Numbered from the stretch's first letter, positions 34,538 through 44,764 are shown. The stretch: 53,848 nucleotides of DNA from UBA3775 sp964625275 (GCA_964625275.1 CAZVBH010000002.1:1-53848); one strand, 5' to 3'. Numbers and translations: made by a program. The notes: generated from the sequence alone by a model not told the origin.

Positions 34538-36982
34538 TCATGCTCTAAGTTCAATATTAAGCTCTGTCTGAAGCTTTGAAAGAATCTTATCAACAAACTT
34601 CTGAACTTTCTCTGAATCAAAGGCTTCTTCCTTTGGTGCAAAGGTAATTGTATAAGCCATGCTCTTCTTACCTGCAGGAATCTGACCACCTTCATAGACA
34701 TCAAAAAGCTTAACTTCCTTTACATATTTACATGCATTTCTTATGCACTCTTCAACCTGACCAAAGGTAATTTCTTTATCCATGATAAGTGCAAGGTCAC
34801 GCTTTTCTTCTGCAAATTTAGGAAGTGGATTGAAGGTTCTCTTCTTTCCGTAGAGCTTTGAAAGAAGCTCAAGGTCGATTTCCATAATAAATGCAGAGGT
34901 ACGCATGTTAAGTTTATTCTGAATATCATAAGCAAGCTTACCAAAATAACCTATTTCATCACCCTCGCAGCTGATTGATACTGTCTGGTATGGATGTGTA
35001 AAGCTCTTCTGAATTGGTGCATAGTCAAAATGAATATCAAGGCTTGCAGCGATTGTATTTGCTATTGCTTTCATATCGAAGAAGTTTTCACTGCTTCCGA
35101 AAATACCAACGCAAAGTGTCTGTCTTTCATCTGGATATTCTGTAAGTGGAAGTGACTTAGGAATGAAAATTTTAGCTGTTTCAAAAAGTCTTCCTTCAAG
35201 AATACCATTTTTCTCATTTCTTGAAATTGCATTTACCATTGATGCTGCAAGTGTAGTTCTCATTAATGAAAGATCTATATTGATTGGATTCATAATCTTA
35301 ATCGCATTTCTTTCAGGTGCATCAGCCGGGAATTTTAAAAGATCAAGATCAGCAGGTGAGAAGAAGGAATAATGCATACATTCATTTATTCCCATTGAAC
35401 AAAGCATTTTCTTGAGTGCAAGCTCGCCTCTCTGCTGTTTATTATATCCGCCCATTGTAACCTGTGCAGCCGGCATAAAATGTGACTCTACATGATCGTA
35501 GCCATACATTCTGATTACTTCCTCGGCAACATCCGGATATCTCTCAACATCATTTTCGCCCTCTGGAAGCATATCCTCACGATAAGCAGGTACATGAATT
35601 GTAAGTGCATCTCCATTTACCTCCGGAGAGAAGTTGAGGTTCTTCATTATTCTGATGATATCATCTGTCGGAACGGTAATTCCAAGAACACCATTAACCT
35701 TTGCAATGCTTACTGTCATTGGCTTTGGCTCAATTGAATTTCCTGTATTTACATCACAATGTGTTGAGGAAACCTTACCACAGCCGAGCTCTTCGATAAG
35801 ATGAAGTGCTCTCTTCATTCCTAAAACAGTAGAATACTCATCTACACCTTTTTCATATCTTGCACTTGAATCTGAGCTCTTACCAAGTGCTCTTGAGGTC
35901 TTTCTTACGCTGTCACGTGCAAATTTTGCACATTCAAACATAACCTCATTAGTTGTTTCTCTTATTTCTGAATTAAGTCCTCCCATTACACCTGCAATAC
36001 ATACCGGCTTTACGCCATCACAGATAACGAGATTATTAGGATTCATTACATATTCCTGTTCATCAAGAGTAACAATCTTTTCTCCTTCATTAGCACGTCT
36101 TACCTGAATTTTATTGCCTTCAAGATAAGAGCAGTCAAATGCATGCATAGGCTGTCCAATTTCTTTAAGTACATAGTTTGTAATATCTACGATATTTGAA
36201 ATTGAATTAATTCCTACGAGGGCAAGTCGACGCTTCATCCAAGCTGGAGATTCTGCCATTTTAACATCATAAACATAGTGTGCACTATATCGTGGGCAAA
36301 GGTCCGGAGCCAGAACTTCAACTGAGAAGCCTTCCTTCTTAACCTCTGTTTCGGTATAGTCTGTTGCAGGCATCTTTAAAGGCTTTTCAAGCATGGCTGA
36401 TACTTCTCTTGCGATACCGAGAATACTCTGACAGTCAGGTCTGTTGGCAGTAAGCGCGATATCAAACATCCAATCGTCAAGACCAACGATAGGCTTTACA
36501 TCCTCGCCCGGTACTGAAGCTTCCGGAAGAACAAGAAGTCCATTATAGCCAGCACCCGGATAAAGATCTTCATCAAGTCCGATTTCAACACCGGAGCAAA
36601 GCATACCCTGGGATTCATAGCCACGAAGCTTTCCTTTCTTGATTGTCATAACTCCTTCAACGGTCTTATGGTCCTTTGCAGTTGCATAAACTGTTGCTCC
36701 AACAAGTGCAAGAGGAAACTTTCCGCCGGCCTTTACATTATCAGCACCACAACAAACCTGCATTGTGCCATGTGCTCCTGCATTTACCTGACAAACAGAA
36801 AGATGTGTTTCCGGAATAGGCTCGCAGCTTTCTACAAGACCTACTACAACTCCACTGATATCCTTGCCAAGTTCATATTTTTCTTCTACTTCAAAGCCAC
36901 CATCGAATAATTTTTTCTCTAATTCATCCGGTGTAACATCTATATCTACATAGTCCTTTAACCAACTAAGTGGAACTAACAT
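34538..36982 (-). CDS. pheT: Phenylalanyl-tRNA synthetase beta subunit
   Basis: 814 residues, normal length. It charges tRNA-Phe as alpha2beta2 with PheS. Domains: N-terminal B1 and tRNA-binding EMAP-like region (~40-155), B3/B4 editing domain (TANRPDCQSILGIAREV; FARDSVRKTSRALGKSSDSSARYEKG), B5, catalytic-like core (~470-690) and the C-terminal anticodon-binding FDX-ACB domain (KFAEEKRDLALIMDKE). ATG with GGAGGTAAAT. It lies 20 bp downstream of pheS and is controlled by the same T-box. Confidence 0.97.
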   Translation of the reverse strand: MLVPLSWLKDYVDIDVTPDELEKKLFDGGFEVEEKYELGKDISGVVVGLVESCEPIPETHLSVCQVNAGAHGTMQVCCGADNVKAGGKFPLALVGATVYATAKDHKTVEGVMTIKKGKLRGYESQGMLCSGVEIGLDEDLYPGAGYNGLLVLPEASVPGEDVKPIVGLDDWMFDIALTANRPDCQSILGIAREVSAMLEKPLKMPATDYTETEVKKEGFSVEVLAPDLCPRYSAHYVYDVKMAESPAWMKRRLALVGINSISNIVDITNYVLKEIGQPMHAFDCSYLEGNKIQVRRANEGEKIVTLDEQEYVMNPNNLVICDGVKPVCIAGVMGGLNSEIRETTNEVMFECAKFARDSVRKTSRALGKSSDSSARYEKGVDEYSTVLGMKRALHLIEELGCGKVSSTHCDVNTGNSIEPKPMTVSIAKVNGVLGITVPTDDIIRIMKNLNFSPEVNGDALTIHVPAYREDMLPEGENDVERYPDVAEEVIRMYGYDHVESHFMPAAQVTMGGYNKQQRGELALKKMLCSMGINECMHYSFFSPADLDLLKFPADAPERNAIKIMNPINIDLSLMRTTLAASMVNAISRNEKNGILEGRLFETAKIFIPKSLPLTEYPDERQTLCVGIFGSSENFFDMKAIANTIAASLDIHFDYAPIQKSFTHPYQTVSISCEGDEIGYFGKLAYDIQNKLNMRTSAFIMEIDLELLSKLYGKKRTFNPLPKFAEEKRDLALIMDKEITFGQVEECIRNACKYVKEVKLFDVYEGGQIPAGKKSMAYTITFAPKEEAFDSEKVQKFVDKILSKLQTELNIELRA

Positions 36983-37002
36983 TTTATTTACCTCCGCATT
37001 TA

Positions 37003-38040
37003 TTATTTCTCATTAATCTGCTGTAATACTCTTAAATCTGAGCCAAACAGTGTCTTAATGTTATTGATTCCATACTTAAGCATTGCAGTACGTTCAATAC
37101 CGATACCAAATGCAAAGCCACTGTACTCTTCTGAATCGATGCCACAATTTTCAAGAACCTTTTTGTTTACAACACCGGCACCAAGAATTTCAATCCAACC
37201 GGTGCCTTTACAGAGGCTGCAGCCCTTACCGCCACATTCAAAGCAGCTGCAGTCAACTTCTACAGATGGCTCTGTAAATGGGAAATAAGAAGGTCTGAGT
37301 CTTGTCTTGGTTCCCTCTCCGTAAATTTTCTTTACGAATACATCAAGCATTCCTTTAAGGTCGCAAAGTGTAATTCCTTTATCTACTACAAGTCCTTCCA
37401 TCTGACTGAACATAGGTGAATGAGTTGCATCATCATCTGAACGGAATACCTTACCCGGTGACAAAATCTTAATTGGAGGCTTTTTGTTCTCCATTACATG
37501 AATCTGTCCTGCTGAGGTCTGAGTTCTAAGAAGAAACTCAGGTGAGAGATAGAAGGTATCCTGCATATCTCTTGCAGGATGATCCTGTGGTGTATTTAAT
37601 GCAGTGAAGTTATAATAATCTGTCTCAATTTCAGTTCCTTCAAAAACCTCGAAGCCCATGCCTGAAAATATGTCAATGAGCTGATTTCTTACAAGTGTAA
37701 TTGGATGAAGGTTTCCGATTGCAGCCGGCTGGGCAGGAAGTGTATAGTCAATCTTTTCCTGTTCATAGCGTGCCATGAGCTCGCGTTCCTTCATTTCTTC
37801 TTCCATCTTTGAGAAACGTGCAACAGCCCATTCCTTTAATTCATTAACTGACTTTCCATATCCTGCTCTTTCTTCAGGGGCAAGATTTCTCATTTCCTTC
37901 ATGAGCTCACTGATTTTACTCTTTTTTCCTTCAATATAAACATTTTTGAAATCATAAAGCTCTTTTGAATTTTTTAAATCCTTAAGCTCAGTTTCAATCT
38001 TAGCCCTAAGGGCTGAAAGATTATCTGTTAGGTTACTCAT
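37003..38040 (-). CDS. pheS: Phenylalanyl-tRNA synthetase alpha subunit
   Basis: 345 residues, normal length. The N-terminal coiled-coil (~1-90) is followed by the class II core: motif 2 GTEIETDYYNFTALNTPQDH and ARDMQDTFY, a zinc-type cysteine cluster CSCFECGGKGCSLCKGTGW, and motif 3 FAFGIGIERTAMLKYGI. It forms the active site for Phe activation. First gene of pheST, behind a T-box riboswitch. Confidence 0.97.
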   Translation of the reverse strand: MSNLTDNLSALRAKIETELKDLKNSKELYDFKNVYIEGKKSKISELMKEMRNLAPEERAGYGKSVNELKEWAVARFSKMEEEMKERELMARYEQEKIDYTLPAQPAAIGNLHPITLVRNQLIDIFSGMGFEVFEGTEIETDYYNFTALNTPQDHPARDMQDTFYLSPEFLLRTQTSAGQIHVMENKKPPIKILSPGKVFRSDDDATHSPMFSQMEGLVVDKGITLCDLKGMLDVFVKKIYGEGTKTRLRPSYFPFTEPSVEVDCSCFECGGKGCSLCKGTGWIEILGAGVVNKKVLENCGIDSEEYSGFAFGIGIERTAMLKYGINNIKTLFGSDLRVLQQINEK

Positions 38041-38075
38041 AGTCTTACCTGCTTTCTTTATATTTTTATCTTGTC

Positions 38076-38300
38076 AAAAAAAATCCCATGACAATAAATT
38101 GCCATGGGACGAAATTCTATTCCGCGGTACCACCCAAATTCAGAGGATACATTTTTCCTTCTGCTCTTTAGCTTGCTTTAATGCAGCAAATACATTCGCT
38201 TTCACGAAAGACTCCAATGCTGAAATTCATCTACAGGCAATCGAACATGCTCTCAGCAGGCTGCATGAACTCTCTGGGGATTGCTTATCCATAAACTACT
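38076..38300 (-). promoter_or_regulatory. T-box riboswitch controlling pheST
   Basis: On the minus strand the T-box GGGTGGTACCGCGG is at 38135-38122. It is followed by the terminator TCCCATG..CATGGGA (38108-38084) and eight T residues. Upstream are stem-I elements AGAGAG and GCTGAGAGCATG, and then GATGAATTTCAGC, with TTC (Phe) at 38224-38222 as a fitting specifier codon. Uncharged tRNA-Phe should stabilise the antiterminator and switch on pheST. The specifier is inferred from gene context and position. Confidence 0.93.
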
Positions 38301-38385
38301 TACACATTTTCACAGTCTTTGTAATTCTAAATGTTTTATTAAAAAATGTCAAGAAGATTCAAATATTAACTTTGAATTATACTCA
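38301..38385. other. Gap between the T-box and the GH13 gene
   Basis: AT-rich; presumably holds the pheST promoter (minus strand). No clear terminator for the raffinose operon is seen. Confidence 0.3.
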
Positions 38386-39897
38386 TCACTTTTTATGAAT
38401 CTCATAGCAATAAGTTTCAAAATCAGCCTCAAGCTCTGCCCTACAGCCATTATTTTCCCAGGCAATTCTAAGCTTAGAGCCTTCATTCTCTATAGTCATT
38501 TTTGCATCAAAGCCAAAAGCCTGGCAGGTATTTCTAAAACGAAGTAGCTCAAGCTGTTTTTGGACTACATCTGTAGAAAGTTTCTCTGCTATTGCTTCAT
38601 TTGAAAGATTTGTACGATTAATTTCCTTATGCCCACCAGCGCCTGCGGCCTCTACGGCAGCATAATCATTTTTACCTGCGAACAAATCAAGATACCAGAT
38701 TTGAGGTTTTCCAGGCATAAACAGCTGAATGGCTCTTGCAAGAAGAAGCTTCCTTTCATCTTCTCCCAGCGCACTGAAATAGGTTGCATTTACCTGATAA
38801 TAAGTATTTTTTTGTCCATGAAGATTTTTAACATAACCACCACGATTAACAATTGTATCTATCAAGGTACCAATTTCAGCTTCAGAAAGTAATCCCTTTA
38901 AGTCTAAAAGAGGAATACCGTCATGACATCCAAGCATATTTACGGTTCTAATCTTTTTCTCGGTAAGCTCTCTCGCCCACCGCTCAAGTAGTACACCGGA
39001 CTTTCGTTCAATTGCGTCAATTATAAGTCCCGGCAAAAAGAAATCGTAGGTCATGTAACCTTTTTGAGAAAGCAGTTCATAAATTTTTTCTTCATAGGTA
39101 GCATGAATTTCCGGCAAAAGCTCAAGACCATATTTATCTGCCAGCATCTGAACTTCGTTTAAAAGCTCCCAGGTATCAGGCTCATTTAGGAAATTCTTTT
39201 TGCCTACCTCCTTAGGTGCATAGGCAAAGGCATCCAGACGTACAATTTTTGCGCCATAGTCTGAGAGAGTTTTTAAGGTATCGTCGTAAAAATCCCATAC
39301 CAGCTGAGATTTTATATTGAGATCCATTTGTCCACTATACGATTCCACCGTTCCATCTTCGGCATATTTAATTTCCTGATAAAAGGTATTCCAGTAAGGT
39401 ACCTTTCTTCCATCAGGAAATTGAACCATAAGAATTGGAAGGCCGGGTTTTCTAAAAAACATATTTTCAATAAGCTTTTGGTCAGGCTGAATATAGCCCT
39501 CCTCTGTCATTTCACCAAAGCCCTGCCAAAATTTATTCCAGTCAATGAAGAAATCCCTGTACTTAGATTTTTCTCCATTTTTAACAAGATCCTGAAACTG
39601 CATTGAGCGGACCGACGCATGATTTAGTATAAAATCAAGCTTGAGATTTAAGCCCTCAGCCTTTAATTTTTCTAAATCCTCCCTGTCAGCAAGCTCTTCA
39701 TTTATTCCATAATCTATTACCGAAAAGCCTCTGTCCAGGTCAGAATGATAAAGGCTTGGCAGAATATAAAAGGATTGAAAAACATCCTCAAATTCTTTTT
39801 TGCCTAAAAGTGTGGCTATGTCTGACAATTTGCCTCCCAAGCTGTCAGGGTAAGCATTAAGCATCGGCCCATTATCTACATATTTGCTTCTAGTCAT
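38386..39897 (-). CDS. GH13 sucrose-phosphorylase-like enzyme
   Basis: 503 residues, typical for GH13_18. Catalytic residues are visible: nucleophile Asp in IVRLDAFAYAPKEVG, acid/base Glu in LLPEIHATYE, and transition-state Asp in GCHDGIPLLDL. The region after it (YYQVNATYFSALG; PGKPQIWYLDLFAGKND) resembles sucrose phosphorylases, which give glucose 1-phosphate and fructose from sucrose. It could instead act on a sucrose phosphate or glucosyl-glycerate. Last gene of the operon; its ATG overlaps the kinase stop by 8 bp. It would use the sucrose released from raffinose by the GH36 enzyme. Confidence 0.88.
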   Translation of the reverse strand: MTRSKYVDNGPMLNAYPDSLGGKLSDIATLLGKKEFEDVFQSFYILPSLYHSDLDRGFSVIDYGINEELADREDLEKLKAEGLNLKLDFILNHASVRSMQFQDLVKNGEKSKYRDFFIDWNKFWQGFGEMTEEGYIQPDQKLIENMFFRKPGLPILMVQFPDGRKVPYWNTFYQEIKYAEDGTVESYSGQMDLNIKSQLVWDFYDDTLKTLSDYGAKIVRLDAFAYAPKEVGKKNFLNEPDTWELLNEVQMLADKYGLELLPEIHATYEEKIYELLSQKGYMTYDFFLPGLIIDAIERKSGVLLERWARELTEKKIRTVNMLGCHDGIPLLDLKGLLSEAEIGTLIDTIVNRGGYVKNLHGQKNTYYQVNATYFSALGEDERKLLLARAIQLFMPGKPQIWYLDLFAGKNDYAAVEAAGAGGHKEINRTNLSNEAIAEKLSTDVVQKQLELLRFRNTCQAFGFDAKMTIENEGSKLRIAWENNGCRAELEADFETYCYEIHKK

Positions 39898-40852
39898 TTA
39901 GACCTCCTTCTTCCATCAGCCTGTCATACTCATCATGACTTATCAGTTTTCCATCACGCGATAATATAATATCTGCCTTGGATGCCTGATTAATTAAGAG
40001 CCTTTGTTCGATATCCAGTACAAGTGAAGTAAACGGGCTGTCAATATTTCCATCTCGGTTACGGGCTTTTCTAAAGGCCAGCGTTTCAGCAGGTGTACTG
40101 TTTAACAGAACATGCATATCAATTCCTTTAAGATAATCACTAAAGCCATGAGTCCACTCAATAAGCAATACATTTACATTTTTAAAGTCTGTTATTTCAT
40201 AGCTTATCTCATCTATTTTTCTGCCCATGCGTCTAAGACAGAGCTTTTCACTCCCATTTTTAAAATCCGATATAATTTTATTTACTTCATCAAAATTCTG
40301 CTCATGTGGGGTACCAAGGTAAGCTTCAAGACCTTTTCTTCCGCCCTTCAGATAAGTTTTCAACTCCGGAAGAGTATCTATGTTTTTTGGATTAGCATCC
40401 TCATTTGCCTTTTGTAACCGATTTATTGCAGCAGCTGTTGCCCTTGAATAAAGTCCTTCAGCTGCCAACTCTCGCATACCATTTTCTCTAAAGAGCCAGA
40501 GTCTTTCAGCATCATTATATTCCGGTATTCTTCGAGGATAATGATCTCCTGAGAGGGTATAGCAGCCTATTCCTACCTGTTTTAAGACATAGGATATTAT
40601 TGCAGCTATGCTGGTTTTTCCAACTCCTGAGCCTCCACAAATGGTAATAACCGTCTTTTCCTCACCAAATTTTTCCTCATTCTCAGGTAAAAGCCTGACA
40701 AGCTCATTGATTATAAGCTCTGCTCTTTGAGGAAGGTCGCCCTTTATCTTAACAAAGCTTTTGGGCATATCCTCCTGCTTTACCTCGGTAACCTTAGGCA
40801 TTTCATTTTCAAAAAAATCACTAAGTCTTTTTTTTACTAAAGCCTTGTTCAA
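39890..40852 (-). CDS. P-loop kinase of uridine-kinase/PRK type, substrate unknown
   Basis: 320 residues from a TTG start at 40852, supported by GGAGG 9 nt upstream inside the last codons of the alpha-galactosidase gene. An N-terminal helical part (~1-60) precedes Walker A CGGSGVGKTSIA near residue 75, then LSGDHYPRRIPEYNDAERL and VLLIEWTHGF, as in uridine/phosphoribulokinase-like small-molecule kinases. It sits between the GH36 and GH13 phosphorylase genes, so a sugar such as fructose or galactose is an attractive substrate, but that is inference. Similar proteins are sometimes labelled adenylylsulfate kinase; I see no sulfate genes here. Confidence 0.75.
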   Translation of the reverse strand: MNKALVKKRLSDFFENEMPKVTEVKQEDMPKSFVKIKGDLPQRAELIINELVRLLPENEEKFGEEKTVITICGGSGVGKTSIAAIISYVLKQVGIGCYTLSGDHYPRRIPEYNDAERLWLFRENGMRELAAEGLYSRATAAAINRLQKANEDANPKNIDTLPELKTYLKGGRKGLEAYLGTPHEQNFDEVNKIISDFKNGSEKLCLRRMGRKIDEISYEITDFKNVNVLLIEWTHGFSDYLKGIDMHVLLNSTPAETLAFRKARNRDGNIDSPFTSLVLDIEQRLLINQASKADIILSRDGKLISHDEYDRLMEEGGLND

Positions 40853-40853
40853 A

Positions 40854-43037
40854 TCAATTTACCTCCACATCAAAAGCCAGCTGATAGGCAGGATACTCAC
40901 CCATTTCTCTTGGGAGTGGCAGTCCGACATTCATAAGCACCGAACCGTAGTAAGCTTTGCCACTTCTTTCTTCCTTGTAGAGATAATCCGGCTTTAATCC
41001 CTTAAGCTTAACATGGCTTACTGTCATGTTACCATGAATTTCCAGCATTACTGCACTTACAAGAACCCTTTTAGCATCAGGTGATACAAATTCCCAGGCT
41101 CCAAATTCACCATCAAACGGATTTGAGAGTCTGTAATAGTTTCCATTTAAAATCAGTTCTGAATATTTCTTATATTTAACTATCTGCTTCTTTATCTCAT
41201 TCTTTTCATTTTGGCTTAGCTTTCCAAGTGATAACTCATAGCCGAAAATTCCTGCCATTGCCACTACAGCTCTTGTATTCAGGCTGGTATTTCTTCCCGT
41301 CTGATGATTGGGAACAGCCGATACATGTGAGCCAACTGTCGATGGTGGATAGAAAAATGAAGTTCCATACTGTATTCTCAGTCTGTCTACTGCATCGGAA
41401 TTGTCACTGCACCAGATTTGAGGTGAATAATAAAGCATACCTGCGTCAAATCTTCCGCCTCCGCCACTACAGCCTTCCAAAAGAATGTCAGGATATCTTT
41501 TTAGCAGCTTCTCCATAAAATCATAGACACCGAGTACGTAGTCATAGGCAACCTTGCCCTGAACATTTCTTGCAGAATAAAAATCGGTAATGCTTCGATT
41601 CATGTCCCACTTTACATACTCAATATTTACATTATCAAAGACATCGCAAATTTGTTGAAAGACATGATTTCTGACATCCTCTCTGGAGAAGTCAAGCACC
41701 AGCTGGTTTCTCGAGCGCACCGGATTTCTGTCAGGAATCTGAAGTGCCCAGTCAGGGTGAGTCCTATATAAATCACTATCCTCAGAGACCATTTCCGGTT
41801 CAATCCATATACCAAATTTAACGCCCTTTTTGTTAACCTCTTTAACAAGCTCTGCCAAAGTCATGCCTAGCTTTTTTTCATTTACTACCCAGTCACCAAG
41901 ACCTGAGTTGTCATCATCCCTTTTTCCAAACCAGCCATCATCCATAACGACAAGGTCGATTCCAAGTTCAGCAGCTTCTTCTGCCAGGTTGATAATTGTT
42001 TCGCCGGTGAAATCAAAATATGCTGCCTCCCAGCTGTTAATAAGAACCGGTCTTGGCTGATTAGCATACTTGCCTCTGCAAATATGCTTTCGTATACACT
42101 TGTGATAATTTGCTGAGAGCTCGCTGACTCCTTTATTAGAATAGCTTAAAATTGTCTCGGGAACAATAAAGCTTTCATTTTTTGCTAAAGGATAATGTAA
42201 AAGCTCTCTTTGAAGACCTATCAGCACTCTGGTCTGTTCATACTGGTCTTTTTCTGCCTCCATGGCAAAATTGCCACTGTAAACAAAAAGCATTCCATAA
42301 CATTCTCCGAAATAATCAGTAGTATTTTTATCTGCAATTATTACTCCCGGATTATGCTGATGGCTAGAGGTTCCTCGTCTGCTTCCGATTACATTATTAG
42401 AATGTAATATTGGTCGTCTTTCATAATTTCTTTCCATGCAATGACGTCCGCTAAAGCTAATCAAATCATAATCGCCATAAATAAAATCCAGGCAGGCTGA
42501 TGCAGCCTTTTCAATTACAATTTCATTTTCGCCTGTATTAAGTATCTGAACACTTCTCGTTATGATATCTTCATTTTCCAGGACTCCATAATACAGTACT
42601 ACCTGTACTCCACTGACTCTGTCCTCCATAATCAGCTTTAGGGTTTCAGCCTCATCACCTCCTGCAAATACTGCAGGAAGTCCACTGAGGCCATACTTTC
42701 CCTTAATTATTTCATGTCTGACATATCGTAAATCACAGGCTTCTGATCCATTTGAATTTCTGATTATCAGAGCGCTACTTCTATAATCGCCAACTCCATA
42801 GGTTGGGTACTCCTGTGGGAGTACATCCAGCGAGTAGGTCCTGTCATCCTTAACATCATAAGGATTGCCGGAAAAGCCTCTGTCATAGTAGGTAAGTACA
42901 TGCTCGGCAGTTCCTTTAATCTTTGCGCCGTAATATAAATGTATCAAAAAACCAAATTTATCAATCTTCATCTGATAAGATGAATTTTTTGTTTCAAGCG
43001 TAAATATATTTGAATCCTCTTGATATTTTACAGCCAA
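40854..43037 (-). CDS. GH36 alpha-galactosidase
   Basis: 727 residues, typical GH36. It hydrolyses terminal alpha-1,6-galactose from raffinose, stachyose or melibiose. Seen are an N-terminal beta-sandwich (~1-330), WEAAYFDF, MDDGWFGKRDDDNSGLGDW, nucleophile Asp in YVKWDMNRSITD, LLEGCSGGGGRFD, and acid/base Asp in WCSDNSDAVDR. No signal peptide, so intracellular, after import by the adjacent ABC system. It ends 1 bp before the kinase start and carries that gene's ribosome site. Confidence 0.95.
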   Translation of the reverse strand: MAVKYQEDSNIFTLETKNSSYQMKIDKFGFLIHLYYGAKIKGTAEHVLTYYDRGFSGNPYDVKDDRTYSLDVLPQEYPTYGVGDYRSSALIIRNSNGSEACDLRYVRHEIIKGKYGLSGLPAVFAGGDEAETLKLIMEDRVSGVQVVLYYGVLENEDIITRSVQILNTGENEIVIEKAASACLDFIYGDYDLISFSGRHCMERNYERRPILHSNNVIGSRRGTSSHQHNPGVIIADKNTTDYFGECYGMLFVYSGNFAMEAEKDQYEQTRVLIGLQRELLHYPLAKNESFIVPETILSYSNKGVSELSANYHKCIRKHICRGKYANQPRPVLINSWEAAYFDFTGETIINLAEEAAELGIDLVVMDDGWFGKRDDDNSGLGDWVVNEKKLGMTLAELVKEVNKKGVKFGIWIEPEMVSEDSDLYRTHPDWALQIPDRNPVRSRNQLVLDFSREDVRNHVFQQICDVFDNVNIEYVKWDMNRSITDFYSARNVQGKVAYDYVLGVYDFMEKLLKRYPDILLEGCSGGGGRFDAGMLYYSPQIWCSDNSDAVDRLRIQYGTSFFYPPSTVGSHVSAVPNHQTGRNTSLNTRAVVAMAGIFGYELSLGKLSQNEKNEIKKQIVKYKKYSELILNGNYYRLSNPFDGEFGAWEFVSPDAKRVLVSAVMLEIHGNMTVSHVKLKGLKPDYLYKEERSGKAYYGSVLMNVGLPLPREMGEYPAYQLAFDVEVN

Positions 43038-43058
43038 TTTTTGTCTCTCCTTTTTTCT

Positions 43059-43892
43059 TTACTTTACTGCACCATTTACAACACCATTCAGTATCTGCTT
43101 CTGACAGATTACATAAAATACCAATATTGGTACTAATGATAAAAGATAAGAAGCAAATGCAAGATTATAGTTTGTACCAAACTGTGTCTGGAAATTAAGC
43201 TGTGCAAGTGGCAGTGTGTTTGTACCAGAGCCTGCAAGAATTACGAGTGGTGTCATAACGTCATTCCATACTGACAAGGCTGTTAAAACTGCTACCGTCG
43301 CATGCATTGGCTTCATTATTGGGAATATAATTTTCCAATAGGTTCTCCAGGTTGATGAACCATCTACCCTTGCTGCCTCTTCAAGTGCCATAGGTATATT
43401 TACCAGATATCCTGAATAAAGCAATATATTTATAGGCATATAAAATACTACATAAAGTAATACAACACCAAACCAGTTAGCTATATGAAGCTCAGCTGTC
43501 TGCTTTGCAAGTGGCATCATGAGGATTGCAAATGGTACAAACATACCACTTACAATAAAGAGATATACAAAGTTATAAAATTTGCTCTTCTTTTTATTTC
43601 GTCCTATTGCATAACCCATTAATGAATGGATAACTATTGACAATATAACGGTTACAGCTGTAATCAAAAGACTGTTTCCGAGTGAACGCCAGAAATCAGT
43701 TACTTCCATTGCTTCTTTAAAATTGCTTAAGCTCCAGGATTTTGGAAGTGATAAAATACCTTTGATGCTGTTAGTCATTTCGGATGGCTGCTTAAAGGCA
43801 ATTACTATTGTCATATAAAGTGGAAAAATTATTGTTGACAGGCCTAATATAAGTAATATCATAACAGGCCAATTTGTCTTTTTAACTGTCAT
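43059..43892 (-). CDS. Sugar ABC transporter permease, MalG-like
   Basis: 277 residues, six membrane segments. The EAA loop EEAARVDGSSTWRTYWKIIFPIMKP contacts the ATPase. It overlaps the preceding permease by 4 bp (ATGA). With the binding protein and first permease it should import alpha-galactosides. No ATPase gene is present; a shared MsmK-type ATPase elsewhere is likely. Confidence 0.93.
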   Translation of the reverse strand: MTVKKTNWPVMILLILGLSTIIFPLYMTIVIAFKQPSEMTNSIKGILSLPKSWSLSNFKEAMEVTDFWRSLGNSLLITAVTVILSIVIHSLMGYAIGRNKKKSKFYNFVYLFIVSGMFVPFAILMMPLAKQTAELHIANWFGVVLLYVVFYMPINILLYSGYLVNIPMALEEAARVDGSSTWRTYWKIIFPIMKPMHATVAVLTALSVWNDVMTPLVILAGSGTNTLPLAQLNFQTQFGTNYNLAFASYLLSLVPILVFYVICQKQILNGVVNGAVK

Positions 43893-44755
43893 AGCTGCTC
43901 CTCCTTCTGACCGGTAATTTTCATCTGTGCTACTGATATAATTACAATAACAATAAAGAATACTACTGCATTTGCACTCTGGAAGCCAAACTGTCCGCCT
44001 GACATACCATTGTTATAAATCAAATAGGAAATTGACTCTGTGCTCTGTGCAGGACCACCCTTTGTCAATGCCATAATCTGATCGAATACCATCAGGAAAT
44101 TCTTAATGCAAAGTACCATGTTAATGGAGAAAAATGGAATTATCAATGGGAATGTAAGATGTCTGAACCTCTTCCAGCCTGTCGCTCCATCTAAGTCTCC
44201 GGCTTCATAAACATCCTCAGGTACTGTCTGCAGACCTGATATATATATAATCGTATTCATTGCTATTGCCTGCCATGCACAGACAATCATTATTGCAATC
44301 CAAGCCAGCTTTGTGCTGGAAAGTATACTTGACTGAAGTGCTTCAACTCCAACCATTTTTGCAAATGCAGGAAGAAGATAGGTGAAAAAGTAATTAAAAA
44401 TATAACCTACTACAAGTGCACCAAGTATGTTTGGAAGGAAATATGCTCCTCTGAAAAAGCTCTTTGCTCTTATGTGACTATTTAATGCAAGAGCCAAAAT
44501 AAGGCTTATAACATTTACTACAATTGTAGTAACAACTGCGAGCTTAAATGTAAACCAGTAGGATTTTCCTACTCTTTCATCTGAAAACAAATCAATATAA
44601 TTTCTAAATCCAACCCAGTCATAGCTTCCGAAGCCCCTAAAATTCGTAAAGCTGTAAATTACACCACGAATTAAAGGAATGGTATTGAAGCATACAAATA
44701 ATGCCAGAATTGGAATTGTAATCATTAAATAAGTTCTTTTGCTGTCGTTTTTCAT
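43889..44755 (-). CDS. Sugar ABC transporter permease, MalF-like
   Basis: 288 residues, about six membrane segments. The EAA loop is EAGDLDGATGWKRFRHLTFPLIIP. It follows the binding-protein gene by 9 bp and overlaps the next permease by 4 bp. First inner-membrane subunit of the CUT1-type importer. Confidence 0.93.
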   Translation of the reverse strand: MKNDSKRTYLMITIPILALFVCFNTIPLIRGVIYSFTNFRGFGSYDWVGFRNYIDLFSDERVGKSYWFTFKLAVVTTIVVNVISLILALALNSHIRAKSFFRGAYFLPNILGALVVGYIFNYFFTYLLPAFAKMVGVEALQSSILSSTKLAWIAIMIVCAWQAIAMNTIIYISGLQTVPEDVYEAGDLDGATGWKRFRHLTFPLIIPFFSINMVLCIKNFLMVFDQIMALTKGGPAQSTESISYLIYNNGMSGGQFGFQSANAVVFFIVIVIISVAQMKITGQKEEQL

Positions 44756-44764
44756 TTTATTTTA

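Noticed and set aside
39890..40852. Adenylylsulfate kinase
   Set aside because: The Walker A motif fits many P-loop kinases and the operon is for sugars; no sulfate-assimilation gene is near.
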